64,000 nucleotides of DNA from a bacterium (lineage in GTDB: Bacteria; Oederibacteriota; Muellerivitia; Muellerivitales; Muellerivitaceae): the NCBI GenBank assembly GCA_035549195.1, contig DASZRK010000075.1:1-64000 (forward strand), in the 5' to 3' direction. A program made the position numbers and the translations under genes. Below are positions 45,049-53,599 of the stretch, piece after piece. Position 1 is the first letter of the stretch. Every line of letters starts with the position of its first letter. The notes under the pieces were generated by a model that was given only the letters and a program-made list of their open reading frames with translations, was not told the DNA's origin and searched no databases.

Positions 45049-45948
45049 ATGCCCGTCAAGACCGAGTGGACCACCAATACCTTCGGCCACGTCTATAAAG
45101 GCCGTTCCCTTTACAAGGGCAAGACCCCTTTCCAGTCCATGGAGATCTTCAAGGACGAGACCTTCGGCACCATGCTCTTCCTGGACGGAAAGATCCAGAT
45201 CAGCCACGGCGACGAGAACCGCTACCACCAATACCTGGTCTCCGCGCCGCTCCTGGCCCACCCTTCCCCGAAGTCCATCTGCGTCATCGGCGGGGGGGAT
45301 TGTTTTGCGTTGGAGGAGGCGGTGAAGTTCAAGGGCTTGGAACGCATCCTGATGTTGGAGATCGACAAGGGCGTGGTCGATTTCTGCCGGAAGAAATACC
45401 CCGTCATCGAAAGGGTGCTCCGGGACCGCCGGGTGGAGATCATCTACAAGGACGCTCGCAAGTGGCTCGAGGACAACCCCGGGTCCTTCGACGTGCTTAT
45501 CATCGACCTGACCGAACCCCATGGCCCTTCCAAGATGCTCTACACCCGGGAGTTCTACCAACTCTGTCGCAAACGCCTGAGCAAGAAGGGGATCATCTCC
45601 ATCCACACGGACAACTACTATCTTTTTCCCGAATCCTTCGCGACCATCTACAAAACCTTTCATTCGGTCTTCCCGAACATCCTCACCGCCCGGGTGGACA
45701 TGCCCTGCTTCGGCATGGGATGGACCTACCGCATGGCCTCCGCCTCGCCCATCTCGCTCAAGACCTTGGAGGGCCATGTGGCCAAGATGCGCAAAAAAGG
45801 CGTGTCCTTCGACTATTTCACGCCTTCCACCTACCGGGTGGAGCCCACGAACGAGGAATTGAAGGTCTTGAGGAAAAGGGGCAGGATCTCCACCGACCGG
45901 AAGCCCTACGATAAATTCGAGAAGATGGAGAAGTACGTCACCCGCTGA
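45049..45948 (+). CDS. speE: Spermidine synthase-like aminopropyltransferase
   Basis: A 299-residue Rossmann protein of the polyamine aminopropyltransferase family. Visible: ISHGDENRYHQYLVSAPLLA (DE..YH loop), SICVIGGGDCFALEEAVKF (nucleotide motif, normally GGGDGG), MLEIDKGVVDFCRKKYP, and LIIDLTEPHGPSKMLYTREF (normally D-S/T-T-D-P-x-G-P). Core acidic residues are present but the GGGDGG and TDP motifs deviate, so the acceptor or product could differ from spermidine. No speD (SAM decarboxylase) is nearby. ATG 45049 was chosen (AGGAG upstream). Confidence 0.75.
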   Translation: MPVKTEWTTNTFGHVYKGRSLYKGKTPFQSMEIFKDETFGTMLFLDGKIQISHGDENRYHQYLVSAPLLAHPSPKSICVIGGGDCFALEEAVKFKGLERILMLEIDKGVVDFCRKKYPVIERVLRDRRVEIIYKDARKWLEDNPGSFDVLIIDLTEPHGPSKMLYTREFYQLCRKRLSKKGIISIHTDNYYLFPESFATIYKTFHSVFPNILTARVDMPCFGMGWTYRMASASPISLKTLEGHVAKMRKKGVSFDYFTPSTYRVEPTNEELKVLRKRGRISTDRKPYDKFEKMEKYVTR

Positions 45949-45956
45949 GGCGGGTG
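45939..45956. terminator. Small convergent hairpin at end of speE-like gene
   Basis: CACCCGC-TGAG-GCGGGTG forms a perfect 7-bp stem whose loop contains the TGA stop of the + strand gene. It lies directly before the stop of the converging minus-strand gene and may serve both directions, though no adjacent T-run exists (TTTTTT appears ~11 bp later). Confidence 0.4.
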
Positions 45957-47252
45957 TTAAGCCTTGGTTTTTTCCAGGTAATCCGAGATCTCCCCGGCCA
46001 TCCCCTCCACATCCAACCGGTCGTAGCAGCGGACCTTTTGGCAGGTCTTCGCCATCTTGTTCACGCAGGTGATGTTGCGGCAGGGGCTTTCCGACACGAA
46101 GGTGCGGGAGGGCGCATCCTGATTGGCGGGAGGGAAAAGCGGGTCGGTCGAATCGTAACCCGACATGTGGGCCGGGGTCGCTCCGAAGACCGAGACGACG
46201 AAGGTCCGGTTCCGGAACTCGGAGTTCCCGCTCTTGGAGCGTTTACGGGCCGCGGCGATGTGCAGGGGGCCCGTGTCGCCCGTCACGAAGACGTCCGCCT
46301 TGTCGATCAAGGCTGTATAGGCGTCAATGGGGAGGCTGGTAGGGACCAGGACGACCCGCCGGCGCTCCTGCGGGTCCAGGCCCTCCAGGATCCTTTGTTC
46401 GATGTTCTTGTGGGTAAAAGCCGTTCCCAAAAGCACCTCTACATCCATTCGAAGCACCCTTTTCAACAGTTCCACCTGGTAATGCTCGGGGATGAGCGTA
46501 TAGGGGGAAGCCGTGTCCGGGTTCAGGAAAAAGAGGGGTTTCCCGGGCCGGATGCCCGAGGCCTGGAGCCATTGCTCGGCGGTCCGAAGGGCCCCATCGG
46601 AAAGGAACACGTCCACCCCCCGGAAGGCCCGGGACGCGAAGGTGTTCCGGCTCGAACGAAGGAGCTTGTCCGGGAAGGAATAGCTTTGATGAAGGAAGTG
46701 GTTGATCCCGGTCCGGTCCAGGCCGTTGCGGATCAGGCGCGGGGCCACGGTCATGAAATTCAAAATGGCCTGGCCGGGAGGAAAGAGGCTGTCGTCCTCG
46801 AAAAAGGGGGAACAGTTGAAACAAAGGTCATAACGGTTCTCCGCCACCAGTTCCTTGACCGATTCGATGTCGGCGGGCTCGGGGAAGACGACCCCCGTGA
46901 AGAGGGGATAAAGGTTGGAAATGACCGGGTTGCCCTCGATCAAACAAGCGACGGATTTTTTGATGACAAAGTCGATCCGGGCGTCGGGGAAGTGGGCCCG
47001 GAAGGCATAGACCGCCCCCTGCAACATGACTGCGTCGCCGATATGGATGTCGGGAATGACCAGGATCCTCTCGAATTTCTTGACCTTGCGGATCCGCTCC
47101 AGGTTTTGGCGGGCGACCAGGTCCACCAAGAAGGGATTCCCCAACAAGTGGGGAATGGTGTGGTCGAAGAACCAGGCCCCACCCCGGGGGAAATAGGTGG
47201 TGAGCTGGCTGGTCAGGTGGAAAAGGGTCTTCTGGAGTTTGTTGTCGAGCAT
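45957..47252 (-). CDS. Glycosyltransferase family 9 (heptosyltransferase-like)
   Basis: A 431-residue protein from ATG 47252 (the frame is open 40 residues further, but that part overlaps the region upstream of the divergent gene). N-terminal half: FERILVIPDIHIGDAVMLQG, the GT9 opening motif. C-terminal half: FFLNPDTASPYTLIPEHY, then DVFVTGDTGPLHIAAARKRS and the cysteine-containing CRNITCVNKMAKTC. Family members add heptose or related sugars to lipopolysaccharide core in the cytosol using ADP-activated donors. This supports a Gram-negative envelope. Divergent from the amidohydrolase by 118 bp. Confidence 0.82.
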   Translation of the reverse strand: MLDNKLQKTLFHLTSQLTTYFPRGGAWFFDHTIPHLLGNPFLVDLVARQNLERIRKVKKFERILVIPDIHIGDAVMLQGAVYAFRAHFPDARIDFVIKKSVACLIEGNPVISNLYPLFTGVVFPEPADIESVKELVAENRYDLCFNCSPFFEDDSLFPPGQAILNFMTVAPRLIRNGLDRTGINHFLHQSYSFPDKLLRSSRNTFASRAFRGVDVFLSDGALRTAEQWLQASGIRPGKPLFFLNPDTASPYTLIPEHYQVELLKRVLRMDVEVLLGTAFTHKNIEQRILEGLDPQERRRVVLVPTSLPIDAYTALIDKADVFVTGDTGPLHIAAARKRSKSGNSEFRNRTFVVSVFGATPAHMSGYDSTDPLFPPANQDAPSRTFVSESPCRNITCVNKMAKTCQKVRCYDRLDVEGMAGEISDYLEKTKA

Positions 47253-47370
47253 GGGCGCCGTTACTTTAAGGAAGGGCCGGGGCGGGGTCAATATGAGGGC
47301 CTCCCTTTCGGCCGTCTTTTGTGACGCCCTTGCGTTCTTCCGCGGGGACTTCCACGGTAAACTAGCCGCC

Positions 47371-48627
47371 ATGGCCCAACGGTTGATCCTCTATTCACGC
47401 CTCCTGCTGACCATGGACCGGGAACATCCCATCGAGGATGGTTTTGTCCTGCTCCAAGGTCCCCGCATCCTCCAAGTGGGGAGGCGCCGGGACCTGGACC
47501 CGGTGCCGTCGGCCCGCGTGCTGGACCTGGGGGACACGGTCCTTCTTCCGGGGCTCATCAACGCCCATTGTCACCTGGACTTCACCCACTTATGGCGCAA
47601 GGTCCCTTATCGCGGGAGCTTCATCGATTGGCTGCGGCGCATGGGGGCGGCCACCCGGGCCTCCACGCCCGGCCAGTTCCGCCAGGGCATCCGGGCCGGC
47701 ATCCAGCAGAGCCTGGCCTACGGCACCACGACCCTTTGCGATGTCTCGACCACCCTGGAAAGTTGGCCGCTCCTGCGTTCCTCGGGCCTTCGTTCGATCC
47801 TGTTCGTCGAGCTCCTCGACCTCCTTCAGGCCTCCCCCAAGGACTATTGGAAGCAGGTCCAGGAGCGGGTCCTGGGGTTGTTGAAACGGGAACCGCCCAC
47901 ACCCACCTTTCGATGGGGCTTGAGCCCGCACACGCCCTTCACCGTTTCCCGGGAGCTTTACCGCCTGGCGGGGCGCTACCTGGAACAGCATCCGCGCGTG
48001 CCCACCACCATCCATGTGGCCGAGAGCCGGGAAGAGGCCCGGCTCTTCAAGGACGGCCGGGGGCCCTTGGGGAGCAGTTTGGCAAGGCTCAATCCCCATT
48101 GGGTGCTGCCCCGCAACACCACCCCCGTCCAATATCTCAAGCACGCGGGTTGGCTTCCCAAACTGGACCTGGGGGTCCACTTGAACGCGGTGAAGGGAAC
48201 CGACATCCGGGTCCTGGCCAAGAACCGGGTTGCGGTGGCCCATTGCCCCGGAAGCCACGAATTCTTCGGCCATCCGGCCTTTCCTTATGAAAAAATGAAA
48301 CGGGCGGGGGTTCGGATCTGCCTGGGGACGGACAGCCTGGCCAGCAACGGGTCCCTTTCCCTGTTCCGGGAAATGCGGATCTTCCGGCAGGCGCATCCGC
48401 ACGTTCCCGCCCGCGAGGTCCTGTCCCTGGCCACCAGCCGGGCCGCCGAGGCCTTGGGTGCGGGGCGTGAATTAGGGCGCATCCGGCCGGGTCACCTGGC
48501 GGACTTGATCGGGATCCCCCTTCCCAGGTCATCGGCCGGGAGGGACCCTTTTGAGAGGGCGGTCCAATACCGCGGACAGGTCTCCTTTGCCATGGTCCAT
48601 GGGGAGCTTCGGTTCCGGGTCCCCTAG
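47371..48627 (+). CDS. mqnX: Amidohydrolase, candidate aminodeoxyfutalosine deaminase (MqnX-type)
   Basis: A 418-residue TIM-barrel deaminase of the TRZ/ATZ/MTA-SAH deaminase group. Metal ligands: H66 and H68 in NAHCHLDFTH, His at about 215 in IHVAESREEA, His in VAVAHCPGSHEFF, and Asp at about 321 in LGTDSLASNGSLSLFREMR. The LGTDSLASN segment is typical of aminodeoxyfutalosine deaminases, and the menaquinone cluster lacks that step otherwise, so this role is the best inference; guanine- or MTA-type deaminase remains possible. Start ATG 47371; upstream open frame has no support. Confidence 0.72.
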   Translation: MAQRLILYSRLLLTMDREHPIEDGFVLLQGPRILQVGRRRDLDPVPSARVLDLGDTVLLPGLINAHCHLDFTHLWRKVPYRGSFIDWLRRMGAATRASTPGQFRQGIRAGIQQSLAYGTTTLCDVSTTLESWPLLRSSGLRSILFVELLDLLQASPKDYWKQVQERVLGLLKREPPTPTFRWGLSPHTPFTVSRELYRLAGRYLEQHPRVPTTIHVAESREEARLFKDGRGPLGSSLARLNPHWVLPRNTTPVQYLKHAGWLPKLDLGVHLNAVKGTDIRVLAKNRVAVAHCPGSHEFFGHPAFPYEKMKRAGVRICLGTDSLASNGSLSLFREMRIFRQAHPHVPAREVLSLATSRAAEALGAGRELGRIRPGHLADLIGIPLPRSSAGRDPFERAVQYRGQVSFAMVHGELRFRVP

Positions 48628-48680
48628 ATTTGGTATGGGTGCTTTTGGGCCCTTTTGGCCCGAAAACGGCCCCATCGTTC

Positions 48681-48708
48681 TTGACACACCTTCCAAAACC
48701 CATATAAT
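48681..48708 (+). promoter_or_regulatory. Consensus sigma-70 promoter of rplM-rpsI
   Basis: Perfect TTGACA (48681-48686) and perfect TATAAT (48703-48708) with 16-bp spacing, about 57 bp before rplM. The strongest promoter sequence seen in the window, as expected for ribosomal protein genes. Confidence 0.88.
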
Positions 48709-48764
48709 TCAGGCCCTTGTCCCCAAAGGCCAAGTAGTTTCCATCAGATCGGAGCAGGATTTTT

Positions 48765-49223
48765 ATGCAAAAGACTTATCTCGCCTCGAAAAAGGACATC
48801 AACCGTAACTGGTGGATCGTCGACGCCAAGGACCAGGTCCTGGGCCGCCTGACGTCCCAAGTGGCCGCCCTCCTGAGAGGCAAGCACAAGAGGACCTTCA
48901 CGCCCCATTTGGAGAACGGGGATCACGTGATCATCGTCAACGCCGGAAAGATCCATTTGACGGGGAAGAAGTGGGACACCAAGGCCCACCACCGCACCTC
49001 GGGCCGTCCGGGTGGATTGTCGACCGAAGAATACAAGAACCTTCGCACCACCAAGCCCGAACGGATCCTGGAATACGCCATCAAGGGAATGCTCCCCAAG
49101 TCGAAGCTGGGGGACCGCATGTTCGGCCGGGTGAACATCTATGCCGGCGAGACCCATCCCCACGTCGCCCAGAAGCCCCAACCATTGACCCTGGCCCATA
49201 ACGCCACCAAAAGAGGAGAGTAA
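48765..49223 (+). CDS. rplM: 50S ribosomal protein L13
   Basis: A 152-residue L13: [38 protein letters not shown] and the conserved [20 protein letters not shown]. An early-assembly protein on the 50S back. Separate from the main ribosomal block and paired with rpsI, the usual rplM-rpsI unit. Confidence 0.96.
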   Translation: MQKTYLASKKDINRNWWIVDAKDQVLGRLTSQVAALLRGKHKRTFTPHLENGDHVIIVNAGKIHLTGKKWDTKAHHRTSGRPGGLSTEEYKNLRTTKPERILEYAIKGMLPKSKLGDRMFGRVNIYAGETHPHVAQKPQPLTLAHNATKRGE

Positions 49224-49225
49224 CC

Positions 49226-49621
49226 GTGCCCGCTACGAAAGAACAATTCGCCGCCACCGGCCGCCGCAAGACCTCGGTCGCCCGTGTCATCCTCCGGCCC
49301 GGCAAGGGCCTTTTCGTCATCAATGGGAAGCCCCTTGAAAAATTCTTCCCCGAGGTCAAGCACGCCGTGGTCCGTTCGCCGCTCGAGACGGTCTCGGCCC
49401 TCAATAAGTACGACGTGTTCGCCAACCTGACCGGGGGCGGCATCACGGGACAGGCGGAGGCCTTGCGCCACGCCATCTCCCGCGCGCTCCTCAAGGTCGA
49501 TTCCGAGATGCGCAAGCCCCTCAAGGTGGCCGGGTTCCTGACCCGCGACCCCCGTATGGTCGAGCGCAAGAAGTACGGCCGCAAGAAGGCGCGCCGCCGC
49601 TTCCAGTTCTCGAAGCGTTAA
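49226..49621 (+). CDS. rpsI: 30S ribosomal protein S9
   Basis: A 131-residue S9 with [20 protein letters not shown] and the invariant C-terminal tail [14 protein letters not shown], whose last Lys-Arg touch P-site tRNA. GTG start at 49226 with AGAGGAG upstream, 2 bp after rplM. Confidence 0.96.
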   Translation: MPATKEQFAATGRRKTSVARVILRPGKGLFVINGKPLEKFFPEVKHAVVRSPLETVSALNKYDVFANLTGGGITGQAEALRHAISRALLKVDSEMRKPLKVAGFLTRDPRMVERKKYGRKKARRRFQFSKR

Positions 49622-49668
49622 GGTCCCTTGGGTCCGCTGGTCCGGGCCCGGTAGGATCGTTGTTCCGG

Positions 49669-49703
49669 ATCCCGCGTGCCTTTTGGGTGCGCGGGATTTT
49701 TTG
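49669..49703 (+). terminator. Intrinsic terminator after rpsI
   Basis: Stem ATCCCGCG (49669-49676) / CGCGGGAT (49690-49697) with a 13-nt loop that can extend the stem by GC pairs, followed by TTTTTTG. It ends the rplM-rpsI transcript just before the Nudix gene. Confidence 0.85.
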
Positions 49704-49717
49704 TTTGGGAGGATCCC

Positions 49718-50155
49718 TTGCCCCATAAGCCCCAGACGACCCCCAAGCTCGCGGTCAACGCCTTCGTCTTCGACGGGCGCAAGCGGGTCCTCCTGGCCAA
49801 GCGCACGGACAACGGGCTCTGGTGCGTTCCGGGGGGGCATGTGGACCTGGGGGAGACCCTGGCCCAGGCCTGCGTCCGTGAATTGCGCGAAGAGACGGGC
49901 CTGGAAGCCCAGGTCCTGCGTCTGATCGGTGTCTATTCGGATACGGCGGGGTCCCTCCATATCGCCCAGGGGCCCGAGTGGCATACGGTGCGGGTCAGTT
50001 TCCTTTGCAAGGTGACGGGCGGGGAACTCACCCCCAGCGAGGAAACCAGCGAGCTGGGTTTCTTCGACCTAGCCGCCCTTCCCCCGCTCATCACCGACCA
50101 TGCCCAGCGCATCCGCGACGCGGCCAAGGGAAATCCGGAAGCCTTTATCCTTTAA
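49718..50155 (+). CDS. Nudix hydrolase
   Basis: A 145-residue protein with a complete Nudix box, GGHVDLGETLAQACVRELRE then ETGLEA, at about residues 44-69. Cleaves a nucleoside diphosphate linked to another group; the substrate cannot be told from sequence, though the small size and WHTVRVSFLCKV resemble MutT/ADP-ribose-type housekeeping enzymes. Start TTG 49718 is set by GGGAGG at ideal spacing; the longer frame runs through the rpsI terminator. Confidence 0.85.
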   Translation: MPHKPQTTPKLAVNAFVFDGRKRVLLAKRTDNGLWCVPGGHVDLGETLAQACVRELREETGLEAQVLRLIGVYSDTAGSLHIAQGPEWHTVRVSFLCKVTGGELTPSEETSELGFFDLAALPPLITDHAQRIRDAAKGNPEAFIL

Positions 50156-50176
50156 AAAAACTCGAGCGAGGACCAG

Positions 50177-50920
50177 ATGCCACAACGCAAAAAGACGGCC
50201 CGCCGGACCCCTTCCGTGGAAAGGCGGCACAGCCCCCGGCCCAAGACCAACGGCTCCACCAACCCTTTCATCGCCAACGAGTTCAAGGAGCAGGATACCT
50301 GGCGGATGTTCAAGATCATGTCCGAGTTCGTGGAGGGTTTCGAGGCCCTGCGGGACATCCGCCCGGCAGTGGCCATTTTCGGGTCCGCCCGTACCCAACA
50401 GAGCGCCAAGGACTACCGCCTGGCCCGGGAGATCGGCTTCCGTCTTTCCAAGAAGGGCTTCTCGGTGATCACGGGGGGCGGGCCCGGGGTCATGGAGGGA
50501 GCCAACCGGGGCGCCCATGAGGCCGGGGGACGGTCGGTGGGCTGCAACATCGAACTGCCCTTCGAGCAAAAGCCCAACCCCTACATCAATCTGCCGGTGG
50601 ACTTCCATTACTTCTTCATCCGCAAGGTGATGTTCCTGCGCTATACCTCGGCGGTCATCGTGATGCCGGGCGGGTTCGGAACCATGGACGAGCTTTTCGA
50701 GGTGGTGACCCTGGTGCAGACCCGGAAGATCGACCCCATGCCCATCATCCTGGTGGACCGGAAATACTGGAAAGGGGTCCTGGATTGGATCCGGGACTCG
50801 GTCTATGGCGACCGGCGCTATATCGACGAAAAGGACCAGGACCTGTTGCAACTGGCCGACCGGCCCGACGAGGTGGTCTCGATCATCACCCGCCATTACC
50901 GCTACAAAAAGCTCCTCTAG
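50177..50920 (+). CDS. LOG-family protein (TIGR00730-type, cytokinin riboside phosphoribohydrolase-like)
   Basis: A 247-residue lysine-decarboxylase-like fold protein. The signature PGGFGTMDELFEVVTLVQT is intact, as is VITGGGPGVMEGANRGAHEA. Such proteins hydrolyse nucleoside 5'-monophosphates to base and ribose 5-phosphate. A ~30-residue basic N-terminal leader (RKKTARRTPSVERRHSPRPK) precedes the fold. Follows the Nudix gene by 21 bp, both possibly in nucleotide clean-up. Confidence 0.85.
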   Translation: MPQRKKTARRTPSVERRHSPRPKTNGSTNPFIANEFKEQDTWRMFKIMSEFVEGFEALRDIRPAVAIFGSARTQQSAKDYRLAREIGFRLSKKGFSVITGGGPGVMEGANRGAHEAGGRSVGCNIELPFEQKPNPYINLPVDFHYFFIRKVMFLRYTSAVIVMPGGFGTMDELFEVVTLVQTRKIDPMPIILVDRKYWKGVLDWIRDSVYGDRRYIDEKDQDLLQLADRPDEVVSIITRHYRYKKLL

Positions 50921-50922
50921 CC

Positions 50923-53022
50923 ATGCGCGCGACGGCGGCCTTTCTCCTCTGGTCGTTGGCGTCGATGGGGATGGCCGCGCCCGTTTTCCTCGATCTTTCC
51001 AAGGCCGCTAATTTCGGCCCGAACCAGAGCCTCTATGGGAACACCCATGGGGTCGAGGATCCGAGGGAAAAAGAGGGCTTCGCCAATATCCCACAGGGCC
51101 CCCAGACCTTTCGGGGCATCCCCTTCCAACTCCTGGATTGGACCCAGAACCAGGGCCGTTCCTATATCGCTCTTAAGGGCCGCCCCAAGAAAGACCTGCC
51201 GGAGGCGGTCGCCATCCCTGCGGGAGGGGCCACCGCGGATTCCCTTTACTTCCTCCACACCTGCCGTTGGGGCGGGACCGATACCCGCACCACCATCGCC
51301 GAATATGAGGTGATCTATGCCGATGGCCAGGTGGCCCTGATCCCCCTACATGTGGGTGCCGAGACCACCAACTTCACGGGAGCGGATGACACACCCGAAA
51401 GTTCCCTGGCTTGGTGGCACAAATACAAGAACACCGACATGGGCCTGAGCCTTTATCACTGGAAGAATCCCCGACCCAACGCTCCCATCGAGACCTTGGT
51501 CTTCCATTCCCTGGGCCGGATGCCCGTGCCCATCCTTTTCGCCGTGACCCTATCGGACAAGGAATGGCCGATCTCCCCGGTCTCCCCCAAGCCGGAAAAG
51601 ACCTTCCAGACGGATACGAAGGATTGGAATCCTTACACGCCGCCAACGAGCCCGGTCATGGGGACCGCGCTGGACATGTCCTCCTTGCTGGAAGCCCCAG
51701 CGGGCAAGCATGGGAAGCTGAAGGCCGACGGGGACCGTTTGGCCTTCGAGGACGGGACCCTGGCACGCTTCTGGGGAACGAAATTGTCGCCTTCCTGGAC
51801 GACCCGGGACCCGAAGGAGCTGATGGCCTGGGTGGATCGTCTTGCCGCCCTGGGATGCAACTTGGCGGTCCTGGAGGGTCCCTCGCTGCAGTGGCAGGCG
51901 GTCCCCGCGAACCTGCGGCCTTTTTTGGATCAACTCAAAGCCAAGGGGATCTATACGGTCTTCCTGGGCGAGGAAAAACTCCTGCCGGCCGGTGTCCTGG
52001 ACGATGGGGCCGTCCTACCCAAGACGATCCTGAACTGGGTTTCGGCGGATTGGAACGGGGTGCGGGAAACCGGCCCTGGTCCGGTCACCTTCGAGGATTC
52101 GCCCATGGTCCTGGCCCCTGAAAAGAGCCTCCTGGTCCAGGCCCTCGCCCAGCGCACTTGGGGAACGCCTTTCGGCCTGCTTTGGAGCGGCGGCTGGCCG
52201 AACGAATATCTCTCCGAAATGCCCCTGGTGGTGGCGACCAACGCGTTCTTTCAGGGCCTGCCGGCCGTGGCCGGGATGGAATTCTCCCCCGCCGACGGGG
52301 CCCAAGGGCTCCAATGGGGGGATGGCCTGGACGACAAGCCCTTCCTGACATCCCAATGGCCCGTCGCCTCATTGGCTTATTTGCGGGGGGACCTCAAAGA
52401 GGGACGGATGCAGGTGGCGGGGAAGGAAACCGACCCCTTGCGCCTTCTTGTGCACCCTTCCGGCCTCCAGCCGGAAGATGGGAAGTTCAAGAACGACCCC
52501 TCGGGGGTCCTCAAGGGAAAGGTCCAGGATAAAACCCGTTCCCTGGTCACCGATACGGAACAGATCCATTGGCAGGGCAACGTGGGCCTTTACGAGGTCT
52601 CCAGCACCCGGCTTCAGGTCGTGGCGGGATTCTTGGCCCACCGGAAACTCAAAAGCCCGGTCTGGCAGGTGGAATCGGAGAACCGTTACGCGGTTTTTTC
52701 CCTCATCTCGCTCAATAAGACCAACCTTTGGGCCTCGACCCACATGCTCCTCACCGCCGCCACCCGGATGGAGAACAGCGGCCAGGTCTATAACGCGCTC
52801 AAGACCAAGCTGATGGAGAAAGGCCGGGCGCCCATCCTGTTGGAACCTGCCCGGGCCAAGATCACCCTTTTCCGTTATCAGAAGGACCCGGCTTTGAAAG
52901 TGCGCGCCCTCGGGTGGGATGGACAACCGTTGAACATCCATGTCCCGGTTAAATGGGCCAAAACCAATTTGACCATCCAATGGCCTTCGACCGCGTATTT
53001 TGTCGAGGTCTTCAAACCATAG
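50923..53022 (+). CDS. Large secreted protein, glycoside-hydrolase-like
   Basis: A 699-residue protein with signal peptide MRATAAFLLWSLASMGMAAP. Residues about 20-230 look like a beta-sandwich (RWGGTDTRTTIAEYEVIYAD). From about 275 on, RLAFEDGTLARFWGTKLSPS then ELMAWVDRLAALGCNLAVLE resembles the start of clan-A TIM-barrel glycosidases (G-x-P-A-R-F-W-G-T-N and L-A-x-L-G-C-N). The catalytic acid/nucleophile regions usual for GH5-like enzymes are not obvious, and the barrel seems abridged. Function not assigned. Starts 2 bp after the LOG gene. Confidence 0.6.
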   Translation: MRATAAFLLWSLASMGMAAPVFLDLSKAANFGPNQSLYGNTHGVEDPREKEGFANIPQGPQTFRGIPFQLLDWTQNQGRSYIALKGRPKKDLPEAVAIPAGGATADSLYFLHTCRWGGTDTRTTIAEYEVIYADGQVALIPLHVGAETTNFTGADDTPESSLAWWHKYKNTDMGLSLYHWKNPRPNAPIETLVFHSLGRMPVPILFAVTLSDKEWPISPVSPKPEKTFQTDTKDWNPYTPPTSPVMGTALDMSSLLEAPAGKHGKLKADGDRLAFEDGTLARFWGTKLSPSWTTRDPKELMAWVDRLAALGCNLAVLEGPSLQWQAVPANLRPFLDQLKAKGIYTVFLGEEKLLPAGVLDDGAVLPKTILNWVSADWNGVRETGPGPVTFEDSPMVLAPEKSLLVQALAQRTWGTPFGLLWSGGWPNEYLSEMPLVVATNAFFQGLPAVAGMEFSPADGAQGLQWGDGLDDKPFLTSQWPVASLAYLRGDLKEGRMQVAGKETDPLRLLVHPSGLQPEDGKFKNDPSGVLKGKVQDKTRSLVTDTEQIHWQGNVGLYEVSSTRLQVVAGFLAHRKLKSPVWQVESENRYAVFSLISLNKTNLWASTHMLLTAATRMENSGQVYNALKTKLMEKGRAPILLEPARAKITLFRYQKDPALKVRALGWDGQPLNIHVPVKWAKTNLTIQWPSTAYFVEVFKP

Positions 53023-53137
53023 CCTTAATAACAGGAATCCTTCCGGAAAAATTTGCCAATTAAAATCGTTTTACCTCTACACCAATTTTTGGGCTATATT
53101 TATTTTACCGTTTTACCCAAGTGGGATGAGGTTTTAC

Positions 53138-53497
53138 ATGAGCGCCAAGCATGACAGTGGGTCCGAAAGACGGAAGTACAAGCGGGCCCATTTTGATACC
53201 CCGGTGACGGTCCATCCGGTGGTGGAATCCAAGTCCGGCAACGTCTTCGAGGTGCAGGACAAGCCCCTCACGGTCAATTCGGTGGACTTGAGCGAAGGCG
53301 GCATCCGCCTGGGCGGTCAGTCCCTTTCCTCCAAGTCCAACATCTACAAGCTCAATTTCCAGGTCCAGAAGAACCGCATGGTGGATGTCTACTCCAAACT
53401 GGCCTGGGCCGCCGAAGGCATGGTGGGCCTCCAGTTCATCGTGGCCGACGAGGAAATGCGGAAGATGATCCGCGGTTACGTCGACAAAAGCCTGTAG
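53138..53497 (+). CDS. PilZ-domain protein
   Basis: A 119-residue single-domain PilZ protein. The c-di-GMP contacts are present: the RxxxR-type basic box in ERRKYKRAHF (R11-R16) and D50-x-S52-x2-G55 in VDLSEGGIRLGG. A cytosolic c-di-GMP receptor without an output domain, acting through an unknown partner. ATG 53138 was chosen over 53126 because GATGAGG gives good spacing. The AT-rich 115 bp upstream contain a TATATT box but no matching -35. Confidence 0.82.
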   Translation: MSAKHDSGSERRKYKRAHFDTPVTVHPVVESKSGNVFEVQDKPLTVNSVDLSEGGIRLGGQSLSSKSNIYKLNFQVQKNRMVDVYSKLAWAAEGMVGLQFIVADEEMRKMIRGYVDKSL

Positions 53498-53528
53498 AAT
53501 TCCCCGACCAAATCCTGCAGAATCCCCG

Positions 53529-53558
53529 AATCCTACCCTTCCCGGGCGGGATTTTTTG
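53529..53558 (+). terminator. Probable terminator after the PilZ gene
   Basis: Imperfect stem AATCC..CCC / GGG..GGGATT (53529-53552) followed by TTTTTTG. Position 32 bp after the stop fits an intrinsic terminator. Confidence 0.55.
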
Positions 53559-53599
53559 TTTTCCCATCCCCGTGGCCCCCGGGCCCCGATCGAAGGCCC

